A stretch of 64,000 nucleotides of DNA, from NCBI GenBank assembly GCA_000787465.1, contig JSYX01000020.1, positions 49,705 to 113,704 of the forward strand. Direction: 5' to 3'. The position numbers and the translations under genes were made by a program. This DNA is from Thermomucor indicae-seudaticae (lineage: Eukaryota; Mucoromycota; Mucoromycetes; Mucorales; Lichtheimiaceae). A model generated the notes under the pieces. It saw only the letters and a program-made list of their open reading frames with translations. It was not told where the DNA came from and made no database searches. This document shows positions 24,691 through 36,306 of this stretch, one piece after another. Positions within the stretch are counted from its first letter, which is position 1. Each line of letters starts with the position of its first letter.

Positions 24691-27179
24691 GTTTTTCCTT
24701 GTGTGTATACCGAAACAATAGAAATAGGCGCGTTTTTATACTTTTCAGGCTCGCTATCAAAGGAAAAAATGCTGATCTGTCGCATAAAAAAGGAAAAGGT
24801 GGTAATCCTCGTTTAGGCAAATGGATTCGTCATCGCATGCCGTATCTGATCATCGGCTGGCTGACTTCCAATAATGTGCAGCACCAGCGTTTGACTTTTA
24901 ACAAGTTGACCAATGGAAACCACGGTAAGCTTCCATTTCAGTCATGCTCTGTCTTAGCGCAAATCATATCCCTAGGAACAGCTTCTTTGGCTCGCTGAAA
25001 TGCAGAAACAAATAGAAGTTTACCCAGATTTTCACGACGTTTTGGCATCCCCATACAAAAGCTTATAAATCTTCTGGAGGAAATGGACAATGACGCATCG
25101 AATATTCATAATACTCCTCCTTCTCATAACCTTGACGAGACCCGTTGTCAGACATTGACGTTCAAATTACGCAGCGTGTCGATAGACGCGCAGACAAAGA
25201 GGACGAGCCCAACCTTCATACCGACAACCTTTAAACACTCGCCCACAACGCCAACGATGCAAGCATCGCTCTTTTTGTTGCTATGTTTCTTTTGGTTTGC
25301 TCCTTGGTTTCGTACGGCTGTAGTTATCGTATCTGACGCTATATGCGATATGTGAATAGCAGAAATGGAAACAGGCGGGAAGGGGCTTCTGGAGGAGTAA
25401 CTCGGTATTGCAGCCTGAGATTCAACGGAAAGGCTATTGAGTTATGGACTGGCGTACAGTAGCTGGTCTGCTAGCAACTGTAACTGTAACCATGACAGCC
25501 GACCATTAAATAGACTTACCATTAGACCGCTTTTCTGCCGTTCTGCACTAATCTTAACGATAAGTTGACCTCATATTACAAGAGAAAATAATCCCAGGGC
25601 GCATGATGCTAACAAGTCAAAAACATGGAAAGAAGGTTCCGCTGCTCAGCTTCTTCATTGGGCTGCAAGTAGCCAGTACCGGAAGCCCTTCGAAAACTTG
25701 CGAGATCTTCTCAACAAAAAAACCAAGGAAGAGGCACATTTGCTAACAAGTACATCATATAAAGCAAAAGATATTGCTTTCATTAAGCGCAGTTTCCATC
25801 AGCTAAATACAGTCGATTACTAGCGAGCGCCGCAATCGATGCTGACACAAAGTAAAGGCGAACTCTTTGCAATGCAAATAGTTTCCCCAATTGCTGGATA
25901 TAAGAAAAAGAAAAGATGCTGTTCCTGGTACTGGAAGCTTTTCCTCCTCAAAGGATCTATTGTAAGGTCCAGCTACAAAGTCCAGGGTAACTCATGAAAC
26001 GATGAGATGCTACTTGGCAAATTCTATTGTCGTAACCTTTTTCATTTCCCTTTTTCAGTGGTACCAGGAAAGTGTCAGGGAGATAAGTTTCTTTCGGATG
26101 GCAGTAAAACGAAGTTGCGTAGCATAAGAGAACAACTGTATATTGCTGGTTTCGCTTTTATAAATTCCTGAGACCTGTATGCCGACCACCCGACAGTGAT
26201 AACTTTACTGCCCACTCTTAGAACACACAATGTCGGCACCGTTAGCCTTCGCAGTGTTTGTATCTGAAGATGGCCACGCCTTTTAGCCTCCCGATGTCAG
26301 TAACAAAGCTGACCGGAAGCTTTGGACCAGCTGCCTTGACTTACAAGCGACGCGCGCTGTTCGCAATTGAGAATGTTAATACTCAAGCTGTAAATTAGGC
26401 CGCAGGACGTGTTGTAGCCAGTTCTCGGCGACGTTGAAGCGGCACACTGCATTCAAAGCATGTTCGGTAAGTAATACGGTTAGCTTGTGTAGAAATTGCA
26501 CTAACATGCGGATGCGCGCAGGTCAGACACCATCCCGAACACAGGCATTACGGTGAAACCCCCCTTTCTTTCTTTTTCCACGGTGGATTTTAACCGAATG
26601 GCCCGAAAAATGCTGACACGGAAAATGTGCGAGGTTGTTATACATCGCCTTTATTATTGTAAGGCTCGACGGGATTTTCTGATGTGCTGTCAGAAAAAAA
26701 AGCGGAGCGCAAGAAAACAGGGGTCCACTGTAGCTATTCAATGTCAGTGTCCGAGGTGAGAAATCTCCGTGCTGTCAAGATTTACAGCAAACTCGGACGA
26801 CTTTCGAATATTACCATAATCCACATTATTATCCGCGCCAACTCACTATACTATAAGCTTATTTTTGTTTCCTAATTGGCGGTTGAAATATATATGAATA
26901 TAGCGACACAATTGGAATAAGAAAGGAAGCAAGTCTTGTGAGAATGGTGATATATTTCGGAAAGAGAGAATGATCTATCTCACTATCTGCTATATCCTGT
27001 ATACGGCTAACTGGCTATTTCAGATTTGAGTTCCCGTCTCAGTTACCCCAGATGCTGAGCAGATATGTTTCTGTTTCATTCATACAGTATCTGAGACAGG
27101 TGTATCGTCATGGATTCTGATTTGATCCAACCATCAGCAACCGTTCATTATTACATTTACCACAGCGGTCCTCTGATTG
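24691..27179. other. Gene-poor region with no supported gene
   Basis: About 2.5 kb without a convincing gene. Several frames of 60-100 codons exist on both strands (for example 24699-24998 and 25083-25355 plus, 26523-26741 minus), but none shows a domain or matching splice sites. A local hairpin TTTTCTGA/TCAGAAAA lies at 26675-26697. This may be decayed sequence or long regulatory DNA. Confidence 0.4.
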
Positions 27180-27445
27180 ATTTTGTTTGTTTATTGTAAA
27201 AAGGTATAAAAGGCGCCCTTCTCATGGATGGAGGGTTTCTCTACCTTCTCTTCCAATGGCGATTACCTCTCTTTCTATGCGCCTTCTTACCCTCCTTAAC
27301 ACGCTCAAGGTATTGAAGAAGAGACACTGCGCCGTGGCTCCCGTCCACCTCGAAGTAAGATACACATTGTAAATTTTCTGTCACTCTTGCTCTAACACCT
27401 CCGTTCTTGTAAAGGAGCCCTTGCCGAGCCGCGCATGGCTTTTGA
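27180..27445 (+). repeat. Dispersed element, copy C (truncated)
   Basis: Closest to copy A: both share ACCTTCTCTTCCAATGGCGA, GAAGAAGAGACACTGCGC, a CGAAGTAAGATACA block and the same 3' hairpin (27399-27417). A short deletion relative to copy A gives an early stop after SWMEGFSTFSSNGDYLSFYA. It lies 5 kb downstream of copies A and B in the same orientation. The 5' membrane-coding part is missing or unrecognisable. Confidence 0.7.
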
Positions 27446-27766
27446 AATTCCCCGGTGAACTTCTCCTTAATGACATCTCTTGCACCATCTACTGTATCAT
27501 CTACTGTACTATCTATTGTATTTTACCTAAGTGAATAAAACACACCGTCTATCGAAACCGCAGCTCAGGGTCGCATATATTTTTTAATGATGCTTTCGAC
27601 CCAAGTTCAAACCTTTTTTTCGCTCCTAAAGAAGCAAACTCAAAAAATTATGTGCAAAGTTTGAGCGCTCTTAATAAAACTACTTTATTACTTTGGACCA
27701 ACCATGTATGTTGTATTTTATTAACACCCTCATCGCCCAATGAGCTCTAGCTTCCCAAACCTGGTT

Positions 27767-28063
27767 CTAGTCCAGCCAAGAGGCACGTTGCCTCTTTCTG
27801 GCTTCTACTTTGTTTCGCATGCAGCCGAGGATGTTCCGCAGCTGCGGTAAGTAGGGTTCCGACTCAGGGTAGGATATTCTTGAGTTCTGTATCTCGCCTT
27901 GAGCACTGAGCATCCTGAGCAACCCGTCCTGGGCGTTGTACTCAGAACCCAGCCATAAATGCATCGTGATAGTGGTCATTACACATAGGCCTTCTTTCCC
28001 TCTAAGAAGACAGGATATCCCAAGTTCAGTGAACCTGTGGACAGCCTCGTAATGCAAGTCCAT
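27767..28063 (-). CDS. Hypothetical frame upstream of the GRAM gene
   Basis: 98 codons, from MDLHYEAVHRFTELGISC to a basic end (MRNKVEARKRQRASWLD). The composition is protein-like, with a polar, charged C-terminus, and the open frame continues upstream of this Met. The remaining upstream part (28026-28388) would overlap the promoter of the GRAM gene on the other strand. No family is recognised. It could be the last exon of a divergent gene or chance. Confidence 0.3.
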   Translation of the reverse strand: MDLHYEAVHRFTELGISCLLRGKEGLCVMTTITMHLWLGSEYNAQDGLLRMLSAQGEIQNSRISYPESEPYLPQLRNILGCMRNKVEARKRQRASWLD

Positions 28064-28386
28064 TTGACCCTCTCACGGTCGAATACAGAAGACAAGCAGG
28101 GAAGGACACACGTGCAGGTGCAAGCGTGGCGGCACGGCGCCGGAGGAGTGTGCCATGAAGTGCATTTTCTAGGTCGGGACATTGCCCAGAAGGCATATCC
28201 AGAAAAAAGGCCTCGTTAATGCTTCCTTGGTTCGATGAGCTGTCAGTTAATTGAGGAAATGCCGACAGCTGACAACATATAGACAACGCCAAAAAAGGGA
28301 AAACCAGAAACTTGCAGTATCTGAAAGCGACCAGCTTACAGTAATTCTGAGGCGCACGGTTTTCTTCTTTTTTTTTTCTCTTGGAC

Positions 28387-30492
28387 ATGGCTTCACGGGA
28401 TCAAGCAACGTCTGCGGTAGAAAGCAGCGGTGAAAGCAGTAGTCTCGCACCGCCACCTCCATTACCGCCCCGGAATAGCCATAGCAGTGGCGCCTCTTTT
28501 GCTAATCGGCCGCGATCGGTTTCAGAACTGCCACCGAAGCAGCAGCAGCCGCCTCCACCATTACCGAAGCGCAGCGGCTCCTCTTCCTCCAGTGGTCATT
28601 CCGCCGAAGTGGATGAGCTTGCCTCGCATTATGCGTACTTGCAGAAACATGTCCGTCAAATGAGACGAGCCAACAAGCTCGGACTTGAACCACCCGACCG
28701 AAAGCAGTTCCAAGTTCAAGTAGATGAAAACGTTTCTTATACAGACTGGAAAGCATATGCACAAGCGGTAACTACACGGGACAGAAACAGCTAAGCGAGG
28801 AAAAAAAGTACTTATATGGATGGGGAAAAGTGGATTCAATATGTTATCGAGTCATTCGCCAGTGGTCGTGTCGACGAGAGTTTGGAACCGTTTTCACTAA
28901 ACATTGTCAAAAGTGGAGTGGACCGGCTGTACACACTGGCTGTTCCTTTAAAAGGACCGGCTCGATGGGTTCGCAAAGTCTATCGTTGGCAGAACGTCTG
29001 GCTAACAAGTTTGATGCTGTTTGTAAGACAAAGAGGCACCTGAGGATGATAACGGGGGAATAATCATATCTTGAATCAAAACAGCTGTATCTCATTCTGT
29101 GGTACTATGATCTGATACCGGCCTTTTTCTGCGCCTGTTGGGTCGCGTACATTGTCATGGTCCGTCTTGATATGTTCGCTGAATACGGCGTTGAGGCATT
29201 AGCAACATCAACAACAACTCAAGAAGATACGCCTGCAACGCGCGATAGCAAAATGAAACAGTTTTGGCGACGGCTAAAATATGACGTTGGTTCAGCTGAA
29301 TATCATCAATTCAGTGCACTAGAAGACAGGTCATTGCATGACTGGCTGGAGCTCAAACGCAAGTATGGCCCAAAGGGTCAACTGCTGGTAACATTCGGCT
29401 CTAGCGAGCGCGGATTTAAAGCGAATATACTAACACAATCGGAAACTGTAGCTGTTGGATATGGTCGATCAGCTTGAACGCGTGAAAAAGTAAGTGATAC
29501 TTTCGCAGTGCGCTGGAAGGCACTCTAAAAGGCGGTTTCTGCGACAGTTTAATCACGTGGAAAAACCCTGACAAAACGCGTCTGTTCCTATGGCTGCTTT
29601 GTGTCTGGGTGGTGTTCCTTGCAATCATGCCCCAGAAATATACCGCCAAGCTGTTTTTCCTTTGGCTTGGCTTTGAGTTCTTTGTACTTCAACCACTTCG
29701 ATCACATTATCCGCGCCACAGAAGGCTCTTCAACATCACGGATTGGCTCTTGTGGGGTGTCCCGAACGACGCCGAGTACGCTTTGCAAGTGATACGCTTA
29801 CGGCGACAAGAAGAAGATCCTGACCAGCTTTTCCATAAATCGATGCCAGAATTACAAGTTCCCAATAATAGAAGACGGTATTCCGAGCAAGAACAGGAGA
29901 AGGGGGAGAAATTGGACAATCCTCCCTCACAATCCACTGCAGCTACGGTGGCAATGATGGTTGCTGGCGCTGTTGCGGGCGAAATGAAGCGAGCTTTTGA
30001 TGATCAGGTCAATAAATCTCGACACACGAATGATTTATTGGAGGAAAAGACGAGTCAGCGTGGTGTTCCAAAGGAACCATTACAGGTTATTGAAAGTAAG
30101 TAGATATACCAAGGATTACCCATGCGCAGAGGTGATTGATTGCTTGTGCAAAGCGTACAGCTGCATGTATAAAGCCAGCATCCCCGGCCGTATCATCTTG
30201 GCATCTAGGGGGTTTCAGTTCCGGACTTCCAGGATGACAGGAGGACGCATCCTCGTGTTTTATGAATGGCATGATATTGTGGGAGTCAAAAAGACAAAGA
30301 GCATCGACGTGTTACTTTGGCATACGAACGGTTTAATAGTGACAACAGCTGATGGCGAGGTAAATAGATCCCCAGCGAGAAGAATATCACGCGCTGAAAA
30401 CTGTAAAACAGGAGTTGCGCTTTGACAATGTGTTGAAGCGGGACGATTGTTTCAACAAACTGGTCGCTGTTGCTGGTGACCGCTGGAACTGA
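28387..30492 (+). CDS. GRAM-domain membrane protein (GRAMD4-like)
   Basis: Seven exons (28387-28767, 28831-29022, 29085-29387, 29452-29489, 29548-30095, 30154-30359, 30412-30492) total 1749 nt, 582 aa. The N-terminus is Ser/Pro-rich with two proline clusters (APPPPLPPR, PPPPLPKR) that could bind SH3 domains. Next come hydrophobic segments around LYLILWYYDLIPAFF and LFLWLLCVWVVFLAIMP and a membrane-proximal region (ITDWLLWGVPNDAEYALQ). The C-terminal ~110 residues form a GRAM fold: TYSCMYKASIPGRIILASRG, FYEWHDIVGVKKTKSIDVLL, LRFDNVLKRDDCFNKL. GRAM domains bind lipids; the layout resembles the GRAMD4 group, whose fungal role is unclear. The acceptor at 29547 (58-nt intron) gives the expected ERVKNLITWKNP. 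The next gene starts 34 bp after the stop. Confidence 0.85.
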
Positions 30493-30526
30493 TTTTCAGC
30501 TTTTTTCGTGATCGATTATAATAATA

Positions 30527-31104
30527 ATGCATTTATGTTTTAAGCAACATGCTGCATGGCGGCGAATGTTCAGTGCAACGACCAATAAAGATTACGCACC
30601 ATCTCACTACTATCGAGCATTGCTCAAGGCAGGTTACGCCGCTGTATCCAATGTGCCGTATCAAAAGGTGTTTGTCAGAGAGCGAATTCGTCGCAAGTTC
30701 CAGCAGACGCCCGCAGACATAATAGATCAACAGCAAAGTAAGGGTCAGACAATCTGAGGGGAACCCCAGATTTTAATAACCTTATGCACTTTTGTACAGT
30801 CAAGAATACAGTGGCATTCTTAAAGATCGCCGCGACCAGGAAAGGTTTAGAACATGATATTGTGCGTAATATATGCGATCTGGAGTATCATCAGACTCAA
30901 TATCAGACACGGTAAAAAAGCAACGCTTATTTCCCGCTCTGTATTAAATAATTGATTGCTAATATGTTTGTTGTTGACCATTCAAGGCCACCGTACCACA
31001 ACAAGAAAATGTCGCCAGAAAAACGGCAATTTCACGACAATGCATACGACGAGATCAACTTACTTATTGATATGCTCAATAAAGAACTAAATCTATGTCT
31101 TTAG
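30527..31104 (+). CDS. LYR/DUF1763-like small mitochondrial protein
   Basis: Three exons (30527-30737, 30800-30911, 30987-31104) total 441 nt, 146 aa. A basic, uncharged-acid-free N-terminus (MHLCFKQHAAWRRMFSATTN) looks like a mitochondrial presequence. It is followed by a LYR-type helix (HYYRALLKAGYAAV), KVFVRERIRRKFQQ and later helices (FLKIAATRKGLEHDIVRNIC, YDEINLLIDMLNKELN). This matches the general plan of small helical LYR or DUF1763 proteins linked to mitochondrial complex assembly; the exact subgroup is uncertain. The first Met lies only 34 bp after the upstream stop and a second Met (30566) is possible, so the promoter must sit inside the preceding gene or the two genes share a transcript. 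Confidence 0.65.
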
Positions 31105-31196
31105 ACAGATAGTCTGATGACATGTATTCGAGTGAGTTTTATTTTTGCACTGAAAATTGAAAGGAAAAAGGAAAAAGAACCATATGTACACAGCAA

Positions 31197-34100
31197 CTAC
31201 TCGTTATAATCATCGTCCTCATATTCATCGTCATCGTCTTCCTGTCCATCAAGCCCATCATCTTCATCCTCGAACTCTATAGTTCGCCTCTCATGGCTAC
31301 TACTACTGCTGCTAGGATCAGTGTTATGGAACATCGCTGGATTCATATTATATCCTGGCATCGCAGTATGACCCCCGCCCATCATCGGCATTGGTGGAAG
31401 CATGCCGCCAGGACACAACTCATTGAACTTCGCATCGAATATTTTCTACACGGTATACGCACATGAACATCCTGTTGCACCACTGACGATCTTTGTACAC
31501 ATACCTGCATCTCGTCGGCATCCTGATAAACAACAGAGCCTTCTTCATTGAACGTCCGAGCATTATCAAACATCAGATGGAAGTCATCACGGAACTGGCC
31601 GACAGTCTTGTAGTAAGGCGAGTATATCCTCTTTTTGATCATTTTCATCGCTATCGGATTCTTGATCATGGTATAATATATCGGATAATCTCTTTTGCTA
31701 ACCAGGTCCATGAATAATGTGCACCGTTTCCGATAACCACCCCTAATATGGAAAAGTTCATAGTTGTTAACTTCTACCATATAAAATCAGAAAGATTCAA
31801 GACTTACTCGCCATCGTCATCGGTGGCTTCTTCAACAGCTCGGTAGCATTCTTCAAATATCCTTGTCATTTGTTGTCGTATATGCGGCGGAAGAGGATCC
31901 GGCCCAGACAGGTCATCACCCTTCTTTGATTTACTCCGCTTCTTCTAGGAACACGGTGGCATCAGTATCCCTTTCGTTCTTTCCCGCGAAACTAGCACAA
32001 TACCTCTGGCTCTCCTTTCTTTGGTCTTCCTCTCTTCTTCGGTACTGCGGCTTCCTCATCATAATCTCGCCCGCGACGCCCTTCACGCGTCCTTCCTGAG
32101 TTGCCCTCGTTTTTCCTTTGACGTCTTGCTTCTTTCTTATTCATCAACTCTTCCAGATCCACATTTTCATCTTCCAAAGCCTATTGCGGTGTATGTTGAG
32201 CATCAGCTCCAAGATCTATCGACTATGTGACTTACATTCACCCATTGTTCATCCGTTAAGCCATCATCATAGCGCACAGAATCCTTGACCCGCTGGCCAC
32301 GTCCATATAACAGCAAGGGCGAGACATCATCCGCAAGCAATTCCTCGTTACGATAAATTTCAGGTAACTCGTCCTCTTGTATTAACCGTTCTGGTTTCTT
32401 TCCGCGGTAGCCTTTTCGTCGATAGTATTCGGCTTCAGCCCGCTCACGCTCTGCGTCAATCCTGTTAAAGATCACTAACTCCTGGTCTGATCGCTTCAGC
32501 ATCTCGTTCAACTCTTCGTCATCCAATTCTTCTTCTCCGTCAAACTCATTTTCATCGTTCTTGTCTTCCAGTAATGATCGCTAAAGAGTTACCTGGTAAG
32601 CGATACTTGACCAAATGCTAACTAATCCTTGTACTCACCAAGAACGCTTCACGATCTTCGTCCGTACTGCGGTTATCAAATTTACCAGCTTGAATAACTT
32701 TGCCATCAATATCCAGTTTATAGTTTGCCCGTGCCAAAATGTTCTCTTCAATAGAGTTTGCGGAAATCAACCGGAAAATGCGAACTTCCTTCGTCTGACC
32801 AATACGATGCGCTCGATCCTGCGCCTGAAGGTCCTGGTGCGGGTTCCTATTACACTCCTGGCGTTATTATCGATATTCTTTAGGTGAGAGAATAGCGAGC
32901 TTTATCTTACCAGTCAGAATCGAAGATAATCACTGTGTCAGCGGTCTGCAAATTCAATCCTAGACCACCAGCACGCGTACTCAGAAGAAATACGAAATAT
33001 GGTGAATCCGGCGAGTTAAATATCTGTAGTAGTTGCGAACGATCATCCGCCTTTGTGGAGCCATCCAGTCGCAAATATGGAAATCCTCTAAAGTTCATAA
33101 AGTCTTCCATAATAGACATGACTTGTGTCATTTGGAAGAAAATAAGGACCTTTACAGATATCAGTAAGTCTGCATCTGTGCACGAAAGCCAAAGGGGTAA
33201 ACTTACCCTGTGACCAGTCTCCCTCAGTTTCGGTAGAGTTCGATCCAGAAGTTCAAATTTTCCAGATACGCGATACAAGAGTTCGTTCGATTGACGAGAT
33301 GGGTTTATCACGTTTTCCACTTCTTCAAAAACGAACGGATGGTTGCAGATCTTCCGAAGTTGCATGACCGTGTTATTGAGGCCTTTAATGCCTTGCTTAC
33401 TATTGACACCAAAAAGCTTTGAATTAGTAAATAATTTCCACCCACTAATGCATAAAACTTATACTAACGCTTTTCCATCTGTTGAGAAATGGATACGCCC
33501 ATTCTTCTTCATTTGTTGATAAAGTTTTAATTGCAGTGCAGACAGTTTGCATTTGATAACTCGCTCGACTTTATCTGGTAGTTCAGCTTCCACATCTTTC
33601 TTAAGACGTCGAAGTAAAAAGGGACGGAGGACTTTGTGCAAACGCTTGATAATCAAGAGCTGCTCTTCTTCGTTCAAGTCAATCTTGTCTTGCACGCCTT
33701 GATTCGAAAACGGGGTATTGAACCATTCTTCGAAAGTCTTGACACTCTTGAAAATCTTGGGTAATATGAAATTTAGCAACGCCCACAGTTCCGGAAGGTT
33801 GTTCTGCACAAAATGCATCAATTACATACAGCTCGACTCAAAGGTCTAAGCTTTATCCTTTACCTGTAAAGGAGTACCGGTTAAGATCAAACGGTATCTT
33901 GCGTGGTAATATTGTCGTAGTACAACTGTAAGCTTCGAGCTCACATTTTTCATTCTGTGACCTTCGTCAATAATCATATGCAGCCATTTAATTTTGCTTA
34001 ATATTGGACGATCTTTGATGATGTATTCAAAAGTTGTCAAAAGCACTTGGAAATCGCCTCGTCGCACATCCATCTGCAAATTCCTGCGTACTGGAGGAGT

Positions 34101-36306
34101 ACCCTTGTAAACAATCTTGGTGATAGAAGGTGCCCATTTATCAAACTCAAGGGACCAGTTAGTAAGAGTTCTAAGTATCCGAGTTAGTAGATGAGGCATA
34201 ACAACGGAATAGCGATTTACTCACGATAGAGGCACAATGATGAGGAAAGGTCCATTTTGTCGCTTCTTTTCGATGAGGTACGTTATCAGACTGATCGTTT
34301 GGATTGTTTTGCCCAACCCCATTTCATCTGCTAAGATGCCGTTCAGATGGTTGTTATATAGTGACACCATCCATTGCAGACCCTTGAGCTGCATTGTACG
34401 TTATTATAGTTTTCCAGATCTCCTAAGTAAATTACACTTGCCTGATAATCCTTCAGTGTGCCACCAACAAGAATACTGGGTTGACAAACCTCCTCCTTGA
34501 TACGATGAGTAACTTTAAAGTAATCCACCTTTCCATCATTTTCCTCCTAGTCATCCTTGTGTTAGACCATCCATTCCAATCAATTCAGAAGGCAGTATTA
34601 TACCTCTTCCACATTCTCCTCTTCCGTAGTCATGCCAAAATCAGATTTGTGAACAGGATCGTTTTGCTGGTCAACGACAGCTTGCGTAAGTGAATTAAGA
34701 AACGCATCGGTCTGCTTCAGGAGATGCGTCAACCGTGTGTCCTTTGCATGATCAATCAACTTCATGTAAGCCTCTTCATCATCGTTTCTCAAAGCACGAA
34801 TACGCTCTTTTGAGATTCTTTCCGCCTTCTTCTGCTCTTCTTTCTCAACATGCTGATGATATTGCATAACGGCACGACCAAGTTTTGATTGCTTTGCTTG
34901 CCATGATTTCTGCGCATTAACCAGCTCACGACCATGGTCACAAATAGTCTGTAAATACTCCAAGTGCTTTTGTTTCCGTCGATGCTCCTGATCAATGCGC
35001 TGTTGCCGTTCAATACTTTCTGTCATCCGTGCTTCCCGCAAAGACTGTCTTTTCATTCGCCGGAAGGCCACCCGGTCAGCTGATGTAGCGAGAACAGTCG
35101 ACTGAGCAGCAGCACCAACAAGCTCTTCTCGCAACTGTGCGACAGTGTCAGGCCAATACTCTTTCTTACAATATATGCTGATAACTTTACCTTTTTCTGC
35201 TTGTCCCGTAACTTTAAACTCTTCAACTCAATAAGAGTTTTGATAGATGAGTCCACTGATTCTTTTCCACTATTGTCAGACGACATGAGCTCCCGTAACG
35301 CTTCGTCAGACACGTTCTCCAATTCCTGAATCCGCTCTTCAATGGACGATGTTATTCGACGCTCACGCTCCTCTGATACAGCCTGACTATCGACACCGAC
35401 AGGCATGATACTCGGCATTAACTGGCGATGCTGCCGCGAAGCATGAGCATAAGACGTGATTGGTTTCTTCAACATGTTGTACGGTGACGCATACGCGTTA
35501 TACTCTGGCTCCTTTGGAACCGGTTGCGCCTGTTGAGGGGATGCGGATCGTGCAACAGCTGGCGAACTACGTCTGGCTTGCACAGAACCTGATGGTGATG
35601 CCACGCTATTTCCAGAACCTTCCGCAAGCTTTTGATTTCCCTCATTCCAATTCGTTTCATCTCCGTTCATGGGAGCCAGCACTACTTGCTGTAAGTTGGG
35701 TGGAAGCGGCATATTTTTCGATATGAGTTTGTACGCAAGGATCTGGTATTTCAGCGCCGTTAACTGGCTCTGTGTGAATGCAGAATGCGGTGGCGGTACT
35801 AGCATAGTTAGGTTCGATGAGAAAGAAGTCCATTATTTGCTCCACTGAGTTGGCAAAAGCTTACCGGGTACGTTGCCGACCGAGTCGAACGGAGGCTGCG
35901 GCATTGGCTGCTGTGGCTGTGGAGGCCTTGGTTGTAACTGTTGTTGTGATGGGACCTGTACCGGCGACGCAGGCGATTGTTGAAAGCCATGGGGCACCTG
36001 CTGCCGTTGTTGCTGCTGCTGCTGCTTTTGCTGCATTTGATATGAGCGTAAAATGTGCATAATTTGAGCAAACTCAGGACTGTTCTCCTCATTAGCACCT
36101 TGAGATTGCAGGAATCTCGCTCGCTGAAAATTCCCGCTATTAAGTACCGCCATTCGTCGACGCGCAATTCAGACACTAACCTGCAGTAAATTGTTGAATC
36201 GTTCTTTATTAAAGGCACCAGGAACGGCGCCAGTCGGCGGAGGAGTTGAAGCGATGGCACCGTTGGGCGATGGCTGAATCATGCCGTTTGTAGACAGAGA
36301 ATTCAT
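31197..36306 (-). CDS. SNF2/STH1: SWI/SNF-RSC family chromatin remodelling ATPase (Snf2/Sth1)
   Basis: Multi-exon gene from ATG at 36306 to TAG at 31197-31199, with the full Snf2 domain order. A Pro/Gln-rich N-terminus has a CAG-type polyQ run near 36005-36035. The QLQ domain reads [19 protein letters not shown]. An HSA region with long basic helices follows (34600-35130). The ATPase core has [15 protein letters not shown] (motif I), DEGHRMKN (motif II, DEGH form) and LILTGTPLQ. The helicase C-terminal part reads [15 protein letters not shown] and [21 protein letters not shown] SnAC-like acidic segment, an AT-hook-type stretch ([11 protein letters not shown]), a bromodomain ([40 protein letters not shown]) and a very acidic C-terminus ([14 protein letters not shown]) complete it. 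It slides or ejects nucleosomes in the SWI/SNF or RSC complex; Snf2 and Sth1 cannot be told apart here. Inner exon ends were not all verified. Confidence 0.95.

Noticed and set aside
29490..29508. A 19-nt ultra-short intron (GTAAGT...CAG) in the GRAM gene
   Set aside because: It keeps the frame, but the later acceptor at 29547 gives a normal 58-nt intron and the better sequence ERVKNLITWKNP.
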